NCBI GenBank assembly: GCA_949126835.1
Contig: OX421503.1
Span: 4,799,457-4,863,456, forward strand
Source of the DNA: Anisus vortex
Taxonomy: Eukaryota > Mollusca > Gastropoda > Planorbidae
Direction: 5' to 3'
Length of the DNA: 64,000 nucleotides
The translations under genes and the position numbers were made by a program. The notes below the pieces were generated by a model, which saw nothing but the letters and a program-made list of their open reading frames with translations, had not been told where the DNA came from and ran no database searches. Of the stretch, positions 44,301 through 54,377 are shown piece after piece; position 1 is the stretch's first letter; each line of letters opens with the position of its first letter.

Positions 44301-44780
44301 TCAGTGTGTAGTAGTTTGGAAAAGACTGTGTCGGATATTCATTCTTGATTCCGTCAGCTGTAACACCAAGCTTGTAGAATCGTTTAAAGTTGGGAAGATC
44401 ATGCTGGCGGTATAAAGATCGTTAAACAAAGAAATCATTGGTAAATCGAGTATAAATGAAAAAAATCTATCAAACATTAAGACTATCTATGACAATGCTC
44501 AGACTAACATAAAGACTACAAAACGTTTCTTAACGCATATGCAAGAACAAAAACATATAAGTAAGTGTTGTTGAATTACTTGTGGGGGGGGGGGGGGAGC
44601 TCGATAAGTAAACAATTCATTTAGTTCAACATAAAAATAAAAAATTAAAATCTCCCGTCTTACTTTTTCAACGTAATCCCACCGGAAGCCGTCAAGGAGA
44701 ATGACTAACAGCTTATCGGACACAGCTGTTGTCAGGACAGCAGCCAGGGTGACCGTAATCAGAGACAAACACTGCGTCAT
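37521..44780 (-). CDS. ENPP6-like ectonucleotide phosphodiesterase, paralog B (9 exons)
   Basis: Exons: 44780-44664, 44403-44295, 42449-42301, 41677-41512, 40658-40528, 39662-39498, 39242-39102, 38296-38203, 37657-37521. They join in frame to 402 residues; compared with A, exon 1 has two more codons, and exons 4 and 9 one fewer each. A signal peptide precedes [16 protein letters not shown]. Metal ligands D30, D188, H192, D232, H233 and H339 and nucleophile S66 are all present. In the fifth exon [16 protein letters not shown] replaces AVYCEQPDNVGHDFGP of A, so the Tyr five residues before the zinc-binding Asp is Asn. That Tyr is kept in A and, as I recall, in mammalian ENPP6, where it helps hold choline. 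B may therefore have altered substrate preference. Like A, it ends without a GPI segment (VQNMRRKY). AATAAA lies near 37445 on the minus strand. Intron 2 carries a MITE absent from A. Confidence 0.87.
37872..37947. repeat. (AT)n microsatellite
   Basis: About 38 uninterrupted AT units in the last intron of paralog B. A second AT tract lies at 38325-38370, just upstream of exon 8. Confidence 0.95.
38425..38580 (-). mobile_element. SINE family 1 (internally deleted)
   Basis: Left part TCACCAGTTCCTGTGGC and head complement GCATTCAAACCCAGGACC are present, with the middle of the body lost. It lies in intron 7 of paralog B. Confidence 0.6.
38582..38922 (-). mobile_element. Helitron-like element, copy 5 (reverse, 3' end lost)
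   Basis: The tRNA-like module (CACTCAGCTAGCGAAGTCGC), CCGAAGTGAAAT and the 5' end with GTGTGTGTGTTCAACCAATC on the complement match copy 3 at 13535-14008. It lies in intron 7 of paralog B. Confidence 0.5.
39777..39896 (-). mobile_element. SINE family 1, tRNA-like half only
   Basis: GGGACACCCTCCAGACCC and CCCAGGATTAGAACCTAGG mark the head half of a minus-strand copy; the 3' half is absent. It lies in intron 5 of paralog B. Confidence 0.6.
40180..40450. other. GC-richer intronic insert with B-box-like motif
   Basis: This segment of intron 5 of paralog B has no match in paralog A and is richer in GC than its flanks. CTCGGTTCGATCACTCGGG fits a Pol III B box, and TTAGCTGTGCTACGCAGT about 55 nt upstream is a poor A-box candidate. 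It may be a one-copy tRNA-derived element. Confidence 0.3.
41098..41368 (-). mobile_element. SINE family 1, near full length
   Basis: Head complement TTGATTCGAACCCAGAAC, body GTGGCCACGGCATACTAGG and GCCTTTACTTTACCTC, and the end TAAGACCAGATTGATCC. It lies in intron 4 of paralog B and is absent from A. Confidence 0.8.
41690..42070 (+). repeat. about 180-bp tandem duplication in intron 3 of B
   Basis: ATAATCACATT.AGA.CTGTAA, GTCATGACAC and CCACATTCATAACACTAGAA occur at 41740-41825 and again at 41910-41990. Paralog A has a single version near 26810-26890. Confidence 0.7.
42715..43400 (-). mobile_element. non-LTR retrotransposon 3' end (L2/CR1-like), copy 4
   Basis: Counterpart of 27565-28490 in the paralogous intron, without the nested hAT MITE. 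The RT-derived C-terminal code is degraded. Confidence 0.65.
43658..44232. mobile_element. about 575-bp MITE, uninterrupted copy
   Basis: It matches the split copy at 18605-22176. Ends TAGGGCGTTTGCAATCAC and the complement of CACTGAGAACGCTCTA are imperfect inverted repeats. Paralog A has an empty site (ATCAACATATAGACATG near 28735), so insertion followed the A/B duplication. It contains no ORF. Confidence 0.75.
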
Positions 44781-44844
44781 CGTGTTGAACTTCGCCCACG
44801 ATTTACTTTAAGATTAGAGCACCTTTCATTGGCAGTCTGCGGTA
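44781..44844 (-). promoter_or_regulatory. conserved 5' leader of paralog B with candidate splice acceptor
   Basis: It aligns with 29834-29896 of paralog A up to GCATTCCAG (minus strand), beyond which similarity drops. It is probably 5' UTR preceded by an intron. Confidence 0.4.
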
Positions 44845-45039
44845 CTGGAATGCATTTAAGACAGAAAAAGATAGTGAACTCTTACAAAAAGACCTAATCT
44901 AGACGAATCACATAATTGGGATTCTTACTGGGGTCTTACTTTCCACCCAGAAAAGTGACAACTGTTAAAAGTATCATCCAAGAAAAAAATAATAATTATA
45001 AACTAAATAAAATGCAAAGAACTTAAGAGTAATTATAAA

Positions 45040-45290
45040 TTGTCTTATTCAAGAAAAAATTTGAACATCGAACAAACTATTAAGCTTTATAAAAAGGAAC
45101 TTTTACAAATGTAATAAGAACATACAACTAAAAGGATATCTTACATTAGTTAAACCTAAACTAGAATTTGCAACTTATGTATGTGACCCATCAACTAAAG
45201 AAAACATTACAAAATTGGAAAAAAATCTTACAACTGACAAGAGTAATACTAATAGTTAAATCATTAAACCTAGAAACACTACAAGTTCAC
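45040..45290 (+). mobile_element. non-LTR RT fragment
   Basis: Plus-strand reading LVKPKLEFATYVCDPSTKEN with LGFIKRNFYKC-like sequence before it is the segment after the RT catalytic core in jockey-type elements. Stops follow. A related fragment lies in the flank of paralog A. Confidence 0.55.
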
Positions 45291-46189
45291 ATTAAGACAG
45301 TGGCAAAATGAACATTTTATAACGGTTGAAGGTTTAAGGTTTACACCTAAACATTCAAACCGTACATCATTCAGGTATTCAACTTGATTATTTATTAATT
45401 TCATATTGTTGTTTTTTAAACTAGAATATTTTTTTTTTACTTTTTATAAGCAGTCCAAATGTTCGACACACTACTAGATAGGTAAAAAGTAAATGTAGGA
45501 ACGCACATTAAGATATAAACACTTTAGATTTTAAGTAACTATTTTGAAAAAATAGGAACTTACCAAATTGGTCTTTTATTTTCTCGTTGAGATTTTCCTT
45601 AAATAAACTCACATTTTTAGTATTTATAGTGTATGAAAAAAAAAGATGACATTGATCAAAATCGTAAAGCAAGAATTTTGTGAATAAATTTCTAGGTTTG
45701 AGTGACACATATATAGTCATAAATAGCATAATTATTTTTTTAAAAATAATGTTTGTTATTATTTTTTTTAATCTTTTTGAATGATTTTATATTTGTCATT
45801 TTCATAGCCGTCATTTTGATGGTATAAAGACTAGTAAAGTTATAAATAGCAAGGAATCCGAACGTTTAAAATGGTTTTTAGAAGGTCTGAATTTTACAGC
45901 TATATAACAGGGATGTAGGTGAATATGGCATCATTGAAACTCTACTGATGACATATATGTTATCAGTGGTTGTGTTTAAACTAAATCTACTGTGCGAATG
46001 AATGATTCTCAACCTGTGATTACATCGACTCTTGTATACAGCCACTACAGTGGCAAAGAGTAAAGTAGTAATAAAACATAATTTAGAAATACAACACAAA
46101 AACAACCTGTTGCCATGCTCAGATAAACATAAGGACAAAAACACGTTCCTTATCCCTTAAGCGAGAACAAATACATATAAGTAGGCTAG

Positions 46190-46375
46190 GCCTACTCTTT
46201 CTTCTCGAGTGGCAGAGTGGCATTCGGGAATGGAATAGGCTGAGTGAACAAAGCAGGAAAACCAATAATTCAATATCATTTAAAACATTTAAAAAATGCA
46301 AGACTAGGTTGTATCCAACAGATGAGCGTAAGACGCAATAATTTTCTTTATACAAAGAGCGTCTGTAATATATGA
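46190..46375 (+). mobile_element. non-LTR retrotransposon 3' end fragment
   Basis: It reads YSFFSSGRVAFGNGIG, then the tail GATGAGCGTAAGACGCAATA, shared with 13130-13400 and 29080-29620. Confidence 0.5.
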
Positions 46376-46380
46376 GATCA

Positions 46381-46756
46381 GTGGCGTATTTAGGCATGTT
46401 CCACATGTTCCATTAGAACAGGGGCCCCACACAAAACGGGTCCACACACATCCCAAAAAAAAAAATTTGTCTTTTCTTTTGGCAATTAGAATAGTGCTGT
46501 TGTAGAAGCGCACGATGAACGATCACTGGTGTTGGATTATGGCCAGATAAACCAAGTCACCGTTTCATAGACAATTGTGTTGTTAGTGTCAGAGTCAGAC
46601 AGAGTGGAGTACTAGTTATCATTTAGCATCACCAACACTGTACACAGACTAAAACAGCAATGTCGGAAGGCAGAGGCGAGGTCACGAGCCCCCCCCCCCC
46701 CCAAACACACACTCATAAATTTGGAAACAGGGACCCCACAGTCCTAAATACGTCCC
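46381..46756. mobile_element. hAT-like MITE (CAGTGGCGTATTTAG ends)
   Basis: CAGTGGCGTATTTAGG at the left and CCTAAATACGTCCCTG at the right are inverted. The flanks TATGAGAT and TACAACAT agree at 5 of 8 sites. No transposase code is present. Confidence 0.6.
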
Positions 46757-46759
46757 TGT

Positions 46760-47500
46760 ACAACATAAGATAACTACAATATCGCAATTGAAGTCAAACA
46801 TGAAAGCTACTTGAGAAAAAACAGCACGACTCACAGATGACAGAATGAGGTACAGCACAGTCCAGAGACTACTCCATAAAACCTAACCTAATGAGAGTAG
46901 GCTATTCAAATTCTGTCACACGAACTTTATTCTGGCGTAATACTGTCTTCATATTAAGACAACTAATAGATCATCTAATTAAATGTTGATCGTATCTTAA
47001 AATGTAAACCTATACGATAAAGCATAGATCATTCTATCAAAAATAAAAGATCTTAAGAAAAAATATATTCTATTATGAAACGAAATAAATAATTGTAAAA
47101 CAAAATAAATAATATAAGATAATGGATATGATGAAAAATTCTTTATTGATCAAAACAAATGGATATTTGACTTGATTACAGATGTTCAGGCTTTCATTTT
47201 TAATCAATATAAAAAAAAAGAAAACTATGTATATACTTATAAAAATAGACATGCAAGCACACTATCATACAATTTATCATACAGTATAAGGTATCATTAG
47301 GTGTCAACTATTGTATTTTATGGCTGACTGGCGATTCCATTGAGATATTTTCACTGTCAGTGGACTAAATGAGTTCACAAACCTCTGTGTTCTTGCCCCT
47401 ATTGAAAAAAGCCGACCATTTTGACTAGACTGACATAGTTGTCGTGTAGTGGGTGTGCATGGTCCTGCAGGATTTTATCAATCATAGATAGACACCTTGA
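46760..47500. other. spacer without recognised features
   Basis: AT-rich sequence upstream of gene B, between a MITE and a non-LTR fragment. No gene or repeat is recognised. Confidence 0.4.
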
Positions 47501-47509
47501 ACTGAACAG

Positions 47510-48087
47510 ATCTCCTAGAGATTGTAGTTGTGTATGTGTTGGGATATCTTGGAAGGACCGCATAACAAACAACGAGGTCTTGCAACGTGCTAATATGCCG
47601 AGCATGACCACTCTCCTTCGCCAACGACGTCTTCGGTGGCTTTGGCCATGTTTCCAGGATGGAGGATGGGCGAATCCCAAAAGACCTGCTATATCCTGTG
47701 CTCGCTGAAGGCAAGAGAGCTACTGGCCGCCCCCAACTCAGGTTCAAGGACGTCTGCAAACGTGACCTAAAGGCTATAGATGTAGAGGTCGGAAAATGGG
47801 AGAGCCTTGCTCAGCATAGAAGTAGTTGGAGAGGCACCTTACACACCGATATAAATGCTGCAGAGGGCAAACTTCGCCTTATGGCGGAGACTAAAAGAGC
47901 AGCGAAGAAAAGTAAAGAACATAGGCTGCCCCTGACAAACTCCAACGGTCCCGCTTTCAAGTTGCCAGAGATGCGACAGAGCCTGTCTCTCAAGGATAGG
48001 TCTCCAACAGACACAGTCAATTCTGCAGGGCTGGCCAAATCACAGGAGCGCAAATCTAATCGTCTTTCGAGACTATGGAGCCAATGA
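47510..48087 (+). pseudogene. non-LTR retrotransposon ORF2 C-terminal fragment
   Basis: GISWKDRITNNEVLQRANMP and LLRQRRLRWL, then after a frameshift near 47650 RIPKDLLYPVLAEGKRATGR and SLAQHRSSWR. This is the C-terminal signature of many animal non-LTR polyproteins (RLRW.GHV, GKR..GRP, A.DR..WR). A stop follows at 48085. It is 5'-truncated and frameshifted, so dead. Confidence 0.7.
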
Positions 48088-48099
48088 TGTGTTGTACAA

Positions 48100-48465
48100 G
48101 AGGCTTTGTTTATTAGGCGGTCTATATTATATTGTCTGTTCAATTTAGTGGTGTTTTCATACCAACATATGATTGCGAAAGTGATGATGTTACCAACATT
48201 TGCATTGTAAAAAAGATTCATAATGGTCTTGTTTATATGAAACGACTTTAGTTTACAAAGACAGAAAAGGTTTTGGCGGATTTTTTTTTACAAAAGCTTT
48301 GGCAGTGGTCAGACAAAGTCAGCTTGTCAGTGATTTTAACGCCAAGATATTTATATTGCAACATTTGATCTATTTTTTGGTTGTTTAATTGCAAATCAGC
48401 CAGCTTATGTAATTTTTGGCGAATTTCTACAATCATTTCTTTTGTTTTTGTGATTTTCAAAATCA
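48100..48465 (-). pseudogene. non-LTR reverse transcriptase fragment (Rex1/L2-like)
   Basis: On the minus strand KTKEMIVEIRQKLHK, NNQKIDQMLQYKYLGVKI and LTLSDHC are the conserved block after the RT core; LFYNANVGNIITFAIICWY follows in another frame. It lies head to head with the plus-strand fragment at 47510. Confidence 0.65.
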
Positions 48466-48967
48466 GGTATTTCTCTCCGCACTATTTGTAGTAATCTGAA
48501 ATTGTTCTGAGATAGACACTATTATAACTGGACACTAGACCGACAATGACAAAGTGCCATCAGCTCATTTAATTAACGATACTGTGTCGATTGCCGGACT
48601 TCGTTCAGATTTCTTTAGATGGTATAATATAGAACTGGAGAGAGGAATTCACGCCAGTGACACTCTAATACTTATTTCTATATATTTTTGCGAAGGACAT
48701 TACTCGACTCTGACTAATTGCGGCCGGTTTGAATAAAACATTGCATGACCCAGGCATGGATGCGTTGACTGACATTTAAAGCAGATAATTTTTTGTATCA
48801 TAAGATGTAGTTGGATGATATAGAAGGCATAGTATGAAAAATCAATTAAGATTATTCGGGTGTAATATGTGTGTATATTCATATGATGGTACACTCTGTT
48901 TAACATTAATATATATTCTACTAATGAATATATATATTAAACAACAAGAAATAATTCAAATGAGTGA

Positions 48968-49192
48968 TTATATAAAATTATTTAATAATAATAATAATCA
49001 TTATTTTATATAGCGCTTCTATCTTGTTATTAGCATGCTCAGTGCGCCCTAGTAGATTATTACGACCACTAGGCCCAAAACTCCTGCAGGGCGACAGGGA
49101 TCGGTTGTTGGCAGGGATAGAACCCGCGACGTTTCAGTTGGTTTTTTGGTTGACAGTCCGGTGAACTAACCGTAGGATCAGCCGGCATCGTT
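48968..49192 (-). mobile_element. tRNA-derived SINE (family 2) with LINE-like tail
   Basis: On the minus strand the A box TAGTTCACCGG and B box GGGTTCTATCCC are followed by a body and the tail AAGCGCTATATAAAATAATG with ATT repeats. The tail resembles the 3' end of the L2/CR1-like copies (GGCAGCGCTATA). Partner sequence near 31955 (GATTGTTTGCATCCTTTGGG) is the empty site. Confidence 0.7.
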
Positions 49193-50082
49193 TGGGCCTA
49201 AAGCAAGTATGTTTAGAAACACTATAAAACAATTCACACAAAAATTGATATTGTGGAAATCAAAGGATGAAATGTGTCAAGGGACTACAAGGGTTCTCCT
49301 AATTTTAAAATCAATTGTCCAGAATCAATATGTGCTTTTGAACGAAATCTTAGAAATGAATATTAAGTCCAGTATGACGTCATAGTCTAATATTAGTGTC
49401 TATGCAAATTGTCTGTTTCCCAGAAGTGTGAATATTTTTTTTAAAACATTTTTAGATTACATAATCATAATATGCTCTTAAACACTGAATTTTAAAAGAT
49501 TTTGATATTATTAAATTTAGGGACAATATCATATCTTACAAAGTCTACAAAGCCTATATGTGATAGAAAGTCACGAGGAGTTGGTTTAATCAATATATTA
49601 AAAACGGTTTCACGCACGTTACAAGTTGTAGACATTTACTGCATCAAGATGTATTTATCATTAATATAGATTATGTTTCTGAAATCGTAATAGTATTAAT
49701 ACTAGAATTTAGACTTGAACATATTATGAATTCATAAGTTAAGTACACTATTTACATTACGGCTGACGAGATGATTGGAGTAAATATCAATGAGTCAGCG
49801 ATTTTAGCCTGCACACTATTTGCCTATTTTAATACAGAGGACCTAAATTTTAGGCGCGCCGAATAAATGTCGTCGGTCGCTTATCCCCCCTCCCCCATTT
49901 TTTTAGTGGACACGGGCCAGTTTTAAGACAACACCGCTACGATAGAGTCGCTTGTTTGGGGTGACAGAGTCGGATGTTCTACTCTGTGTCACGATATGAC
50001 CCACCGTCAACATGTCTCCGTTTCAGTGTTCAGCCTGCGGCATGCTTTGAGAGGAAATAAAGTTAATACATAGAATGGCCAG

Positions 50083-50357
50083 TATTGACCATCGAGCGGT
50101 AGCGCGTTCGACTGGCGAGTCGAAGGTCCCGGGTTCGAATCCTGGTGCAGGGCTAGGACTTTTTCCCGGGTCTGGAGGGTGTTTCTGAGTCTACCCAGCC
50201 CTGATGGGTACCTGACCTTAGTTGGGGTAAAGTAAAGGCGGCTGTGCATAGTGCTGGCCACACAATCACCTAGTATGCCGTGGCCACAAAAACTGGTGAA
50301 CGCTGCTTCATCGGACCTATGGATCGATTCGGTCCTACGGGTACTTTACTTTACTAT
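50083..50357 (+). mobile_element. tRNA-derived SINE (family 1), best full-length copy
   Basis: tRNA-like head with A-box relative GAGCGGTAGCGCG and perfect B box GGTTCGAATCC, body CCCGGGTCTGGAGGGTG, GGTAAAGTAAAGGCGGCTG and GTATGCCGTGGCCAC, and the end GGTCCTACGGGTACTTTAC. It serves as the reference for the other copies. It is absent from the paralogous spacer near 32830. Confidence 0.85.
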
Positions 50358-50910
50358 TGACACGGGGACGAACACTTAATCTAACTCACTCTATGTGTCG
50401 ACATCTACAGTGACGGCCGTAAGTTCCTTTGATAACGACATTTTGAATACCAGCCGTAATGATGTTTGGGACTGGAATATTTATCAATTATACAAACTGG
50501 GTAGTTATTGTAACTTTCAAAAATATACATTATATAACCTTTTAATATTTATATAATTTTTAAATACTTTTTTGCAGTTTGATCATTTTAAAATTATAAA
50601 TTGTAGGCCATTTATTCCTTTATAAACGAAAAAAAGAAACATTAGCTTAAAAAAACTAGGTTAATTATCTCCCTTTAATTAAAACATGCTTCCACATTTG
50701 AACCCCAAGTAATTTCTGTGATTGGTCATCGTGACTAACTGAAAGATGCAAGTCCATTTTTGAAAAGCACGATACATACCTGCGCAAAAAACAACTGTAC
50801 TTACTTCAAGTATTCTAGACTCCTGTATTTTACTTGTGCACTTTTCGACTTCTTAATTCAGACTTACGTCCGCAGACGTCTGAAAAAATTGCTGTTTATA
50901 CGCTCTAGTC

Positions 50911-51254
50911 CAGGGGTCGGTAACCTTTTTGTCTTAGAGAACCATGGATATTACATATTTTGAAAAGTAATTCCGTGAGAGCCATACATTATGTTTAAAA
51001 CTAAAAATTCAAGTAAATGTGTGCATTGTGTGTAATTTCAACACTAAAAGTACAATAATTATATCTCTGAATTCTTCTGATGCTGAGCTGCTGTAGACTT
51101 TAGCTCATTTGTAGAATGAAATATTGATAAGCATTAATATGTAGATCAAAAAGTCTAAAAACATTTTATTAATGATCGAACATTTGTCTGCGAGCCAGAT
51201 GCAGCCATCAAAAGAGCCACATCTGGCTCGCGAGCCATAGGTTCCCGACCCCTG
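50911..51254. mobile_element. 344-bp hAT MITE with perfect 8-bp target duplication
   Basis: Ends CAGGGGTCGGTAACCT and AGGTTCCCGACCCCTG, both flanked by CTCTAGTC. The duplicate spacer reads through at 33145 (TGCACTGGTCTATACATTC). An internal GCGAGCC stem is at each side of the 3' end. Confidence 0.85.
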
Positions 51255-51833
51255 CTCTAGTCTATACATTCTCATTCCTTTGATGTAGATATATATATAT
51301 ATTGGACTCGACACTACAATCAACACAATCCCCTCATTTCATGTGGTCATCTAATGTTACAGACCAAATATAAGTGTACAGCATTTATATGTTACAGCTT
51401 TTTGAAATAAATTTCAACATACGAAAACACAAGTAATCGAGCCTATTTTCTACCAGTTTAACGGTGGTAGCTCTAATTTCCACTATTAAGTAATTGTCAG
51501 CACCTGAGGGTCATAAGTATGGCAAAACATTGAAACAAATTAGAACCTTTACTTTCAAGACAGTAATAAAATTGTTACGTCCTAAAGATGTTTTAGACAC
51601 AAAACCTTAAGTCATTAATGAGTTCACCCACCCACTTGTCAATAGAAACGAAACACATTAATGTCCCGATGGAAGATCTCAAAATGATTTCAACAATTTT
51701 ATAGCTAAACTTCAATGAAGCAAAGCGTTCACTGATTTTAAAATTGACATTCATTTTGGATGTGCTATGATCATCTACTCCCACCCAGTATTTATGCATT
51801 TAAGAATATATTTTCACTGATCAATCAGAAACC

Positions 51834-53017
51834 AGGCCCCACGAGAGGGGGGCAAAGCCGGTACGCCGTACCGGGGCCCGTAAGAGCTAAGGGGGCCCAT
51901 GAATATTAACATTTTAAATTAAATTGGCATTTGCGCAAGTATTTTTTAATTGTTGCTATTAAGCTAAGAGGAGATGCCCCAAAACCTCCTACAATATCAC
52001 GTGGAATTCGAAAAAAAAAATATAAAAAAAATATTCGTCGCAACTTTTGCTAACAGAGTGTCAAAGTAGGATTTCTAAATCATTCAGCGTGCCGACAGCC
52101 TAAAAAGTCAAACTGCTCCATTATACTTTTTAAAATTATTTTTATAGGACAATTATTTTAACTCCGTAGCAAGACCAAGGCCAAAAGCAAAAGAGATTTT
52201 TTATACAGAAAATCGTTAAGGCGTTTTATATAATTTAATGAAAAAAAAACGTGTTTATGACTATCATCCTTTATATTTGCATTTATATTTTAAATACAAT
52301 ATTTTATTACTAAACTTTCACATTGATGGTAATTTATAATAATTGTCTAATCATTTGGTAGTTAAGATGAGGATCTAACACTTGCAAATGTTAATTATAA
52401 TATGATCTCAGTATAATAAAAATAAATCATAGTTAAGCTGAATGGATACGTAGTAATCATACAATCTGGGTAGTTAATGTAATGTTTGAAATTATACATA
52501 TAATTTTTTTAGTCTTTTAATATTTATATAATTTTCAAATACTTTTGACAATTTGATCATGTCAAAGTTTGTAAATTGCAAGCCATTTTTTTAAAGAAAA
52601 CAAGAAACATATTAGAAATATAAGCTAAAAAAAAGGGTTAATTATCTTACTTTAATTAAAAAAACGTTTCCACATTTGAGTCAAAAGTGATGGCAAAAAT
52701 ATATATGTTTCTAAATGCCACTCACTGAAATGTATCGCTATGTCATTCAGAAACAACAGCTTCCACAGTCAGTTTTCCTCATTGAGAACCGCAAAATGTT
52801 GTCTTATTTAAAAAAAAAAAAACATCTTGGAGGTCTCTAGAATGCTATTGAAAATTGCTCTGCGTGCCACGTTTGGCACGCGTGCCTTAGGTTGCCGATC
52901 CCTGATATAAATAAATAATCTAGATATGACTAGTGCTAGAAAATAAGTGTGGTGGTGGTGGTGGGGGGGGCAGAAAAGATCTTTTACCGGCATCTTTTTT
53001 TTCTCTCGAGGGCCCTG
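51834..53017. mobile_element. 1.18-kb non-autonomous hAT, relative of 33899-36564
   Basis: It shares CAGGCCCCACGAGAG and GGTACGCCGTACCGGGGCCC at the left and TCTCTCGAGGGCCCTG at the right with the longer element, but is flanked by TCAGAAAC on both sides, so it is an independent insertion. It lacks the transposase and contains fragments of the GGTCGGCAAC MITE family (52070-52120, 52830-52905). Confidence 0.82.
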
Positions 53018-53892
53018 TCAGAAACTGTTCTAGTTTTAAGCATAACACTCCTATACACACTTGGTAGACTGACCAATGCTAAATAAATAATCTTACATTT
53101 TCTTAACTGTTTATACATTACTTGCGTATGCCCTTACATGAACTATCTTGACCAATAATTTGTATCACAACAACATGGGCCTGTGACGGCATTAAGGGGC
53201 TATAGTAGAGATCAGATATCAGGTGACCCTCCCTTTTCAAATCATCTCATTCATCGACCACCCAGCAGCAAAATTAACTCATAATACAACGTATAAAAAA
53301 TGTATTAACATAGCCTAGTAGTATGTATCCCGTCGGACCTAAGAATTATATAGAAAAGGCCTTAGGGCCTGTGAAGAGTTCACCCATTTCTAAAAATAAT
53401 ATAACCTACACAATTTTCAATTTTAGTTGCGCCACGGAAACCAGTCAAGCGAATAAAATATCGTTGGTTGCTTATTTCCCCTTAGTTTAGTGAAAATATC
53501 GACCGATTGGGCATCTGCCTTTGGTCAACCAGGCTTCTGTGGTTTTGAATTGTTTGCAGCCAATGCCAGGTAAACAAGTGTAGGCCTATAATATGTGTTT
53601 TTAAGCTGTTTTGTATTGTTATTGATTGTATTGGTAATGGTAGGCTGAGAGAGATTAGTGTATGTAGGTGTGGGAACAATGAACAGCAATATTTATTTGC
53701 CACATAGTACACGAGTAGGCTACAATCAAACCATAGTCAGAGAAATAACTAACAGTTATAACATTGGTAAATAATGTAAAATATTATTGAAATAACAACA
53801 ATAATAATAAATTATTTAGTCTTCAATATTGTAGGTGAACTTTGTTCGTTAGTTGAGAGACAACGGGTGGGTGCAATATCGGGAAGAGATTT

Positions 53893-54126
53893 GTGAATCA
53901 TGCCCTCGCCAGTTTCTGTCGCCACGGCATACTAAGGAATTTCGTTTGCCCACATAATGCCCAGCCGCACTAACTTTGCGCTAACTAAAGTCAGGTACCC
54001 ATTGGAGCTGGGTAGACCCAGGAACATCCTCCAGACCAGAGCACAAATCCTAGCCTTTCACACGGATTCGAACCGAGGACATTTGGTACGCCAGCCGAAC
54101 GCAGTGCCTCTCGGCCACTTAGCATC
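53893..54126 (-). mobile_element. SINE family 1, shared with 37092
   Basis: Body TTTCTGTCGCCACGGCATAC and head complement CGGATTCGAACCGAGGAC; the same upstream context as the B-linked copy marks it as inherited through the duplication. Confidence 0.75.
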
Positions 54127-54377
54127 ATAAGTAAGTTATTATTATTCAAATAATGATGAATGGAGAGATTCGATATAAATAATTTTTGTTGATCTTCATT
54201 TCATATCATAGGAAAACAAGCATGTAAAGAAGGACAAACGTAGAATTAGCAAAATAGTGTGACGTTACATTTAATTTCGTTTTTAATTTTCCTTATTCGT
54301 AGATAGAATTGGTTCTGAATATTTCAAAATTGATGCCCGACGTAAATATCACATCCTATTATTATACACTATGCGAC

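Larger units (their letters stand above)
48620..51825. repeat. spacer segment duplicated from or to 31610-33890
   Basis: Collinear with the A-B spacer but longer through later insertions: SINE-2 at 48968, SINE-1 at 50083 and a hAT MITE at 50911. Each insertion has a recognisable empty site in the partner. Confidence 0.8.
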
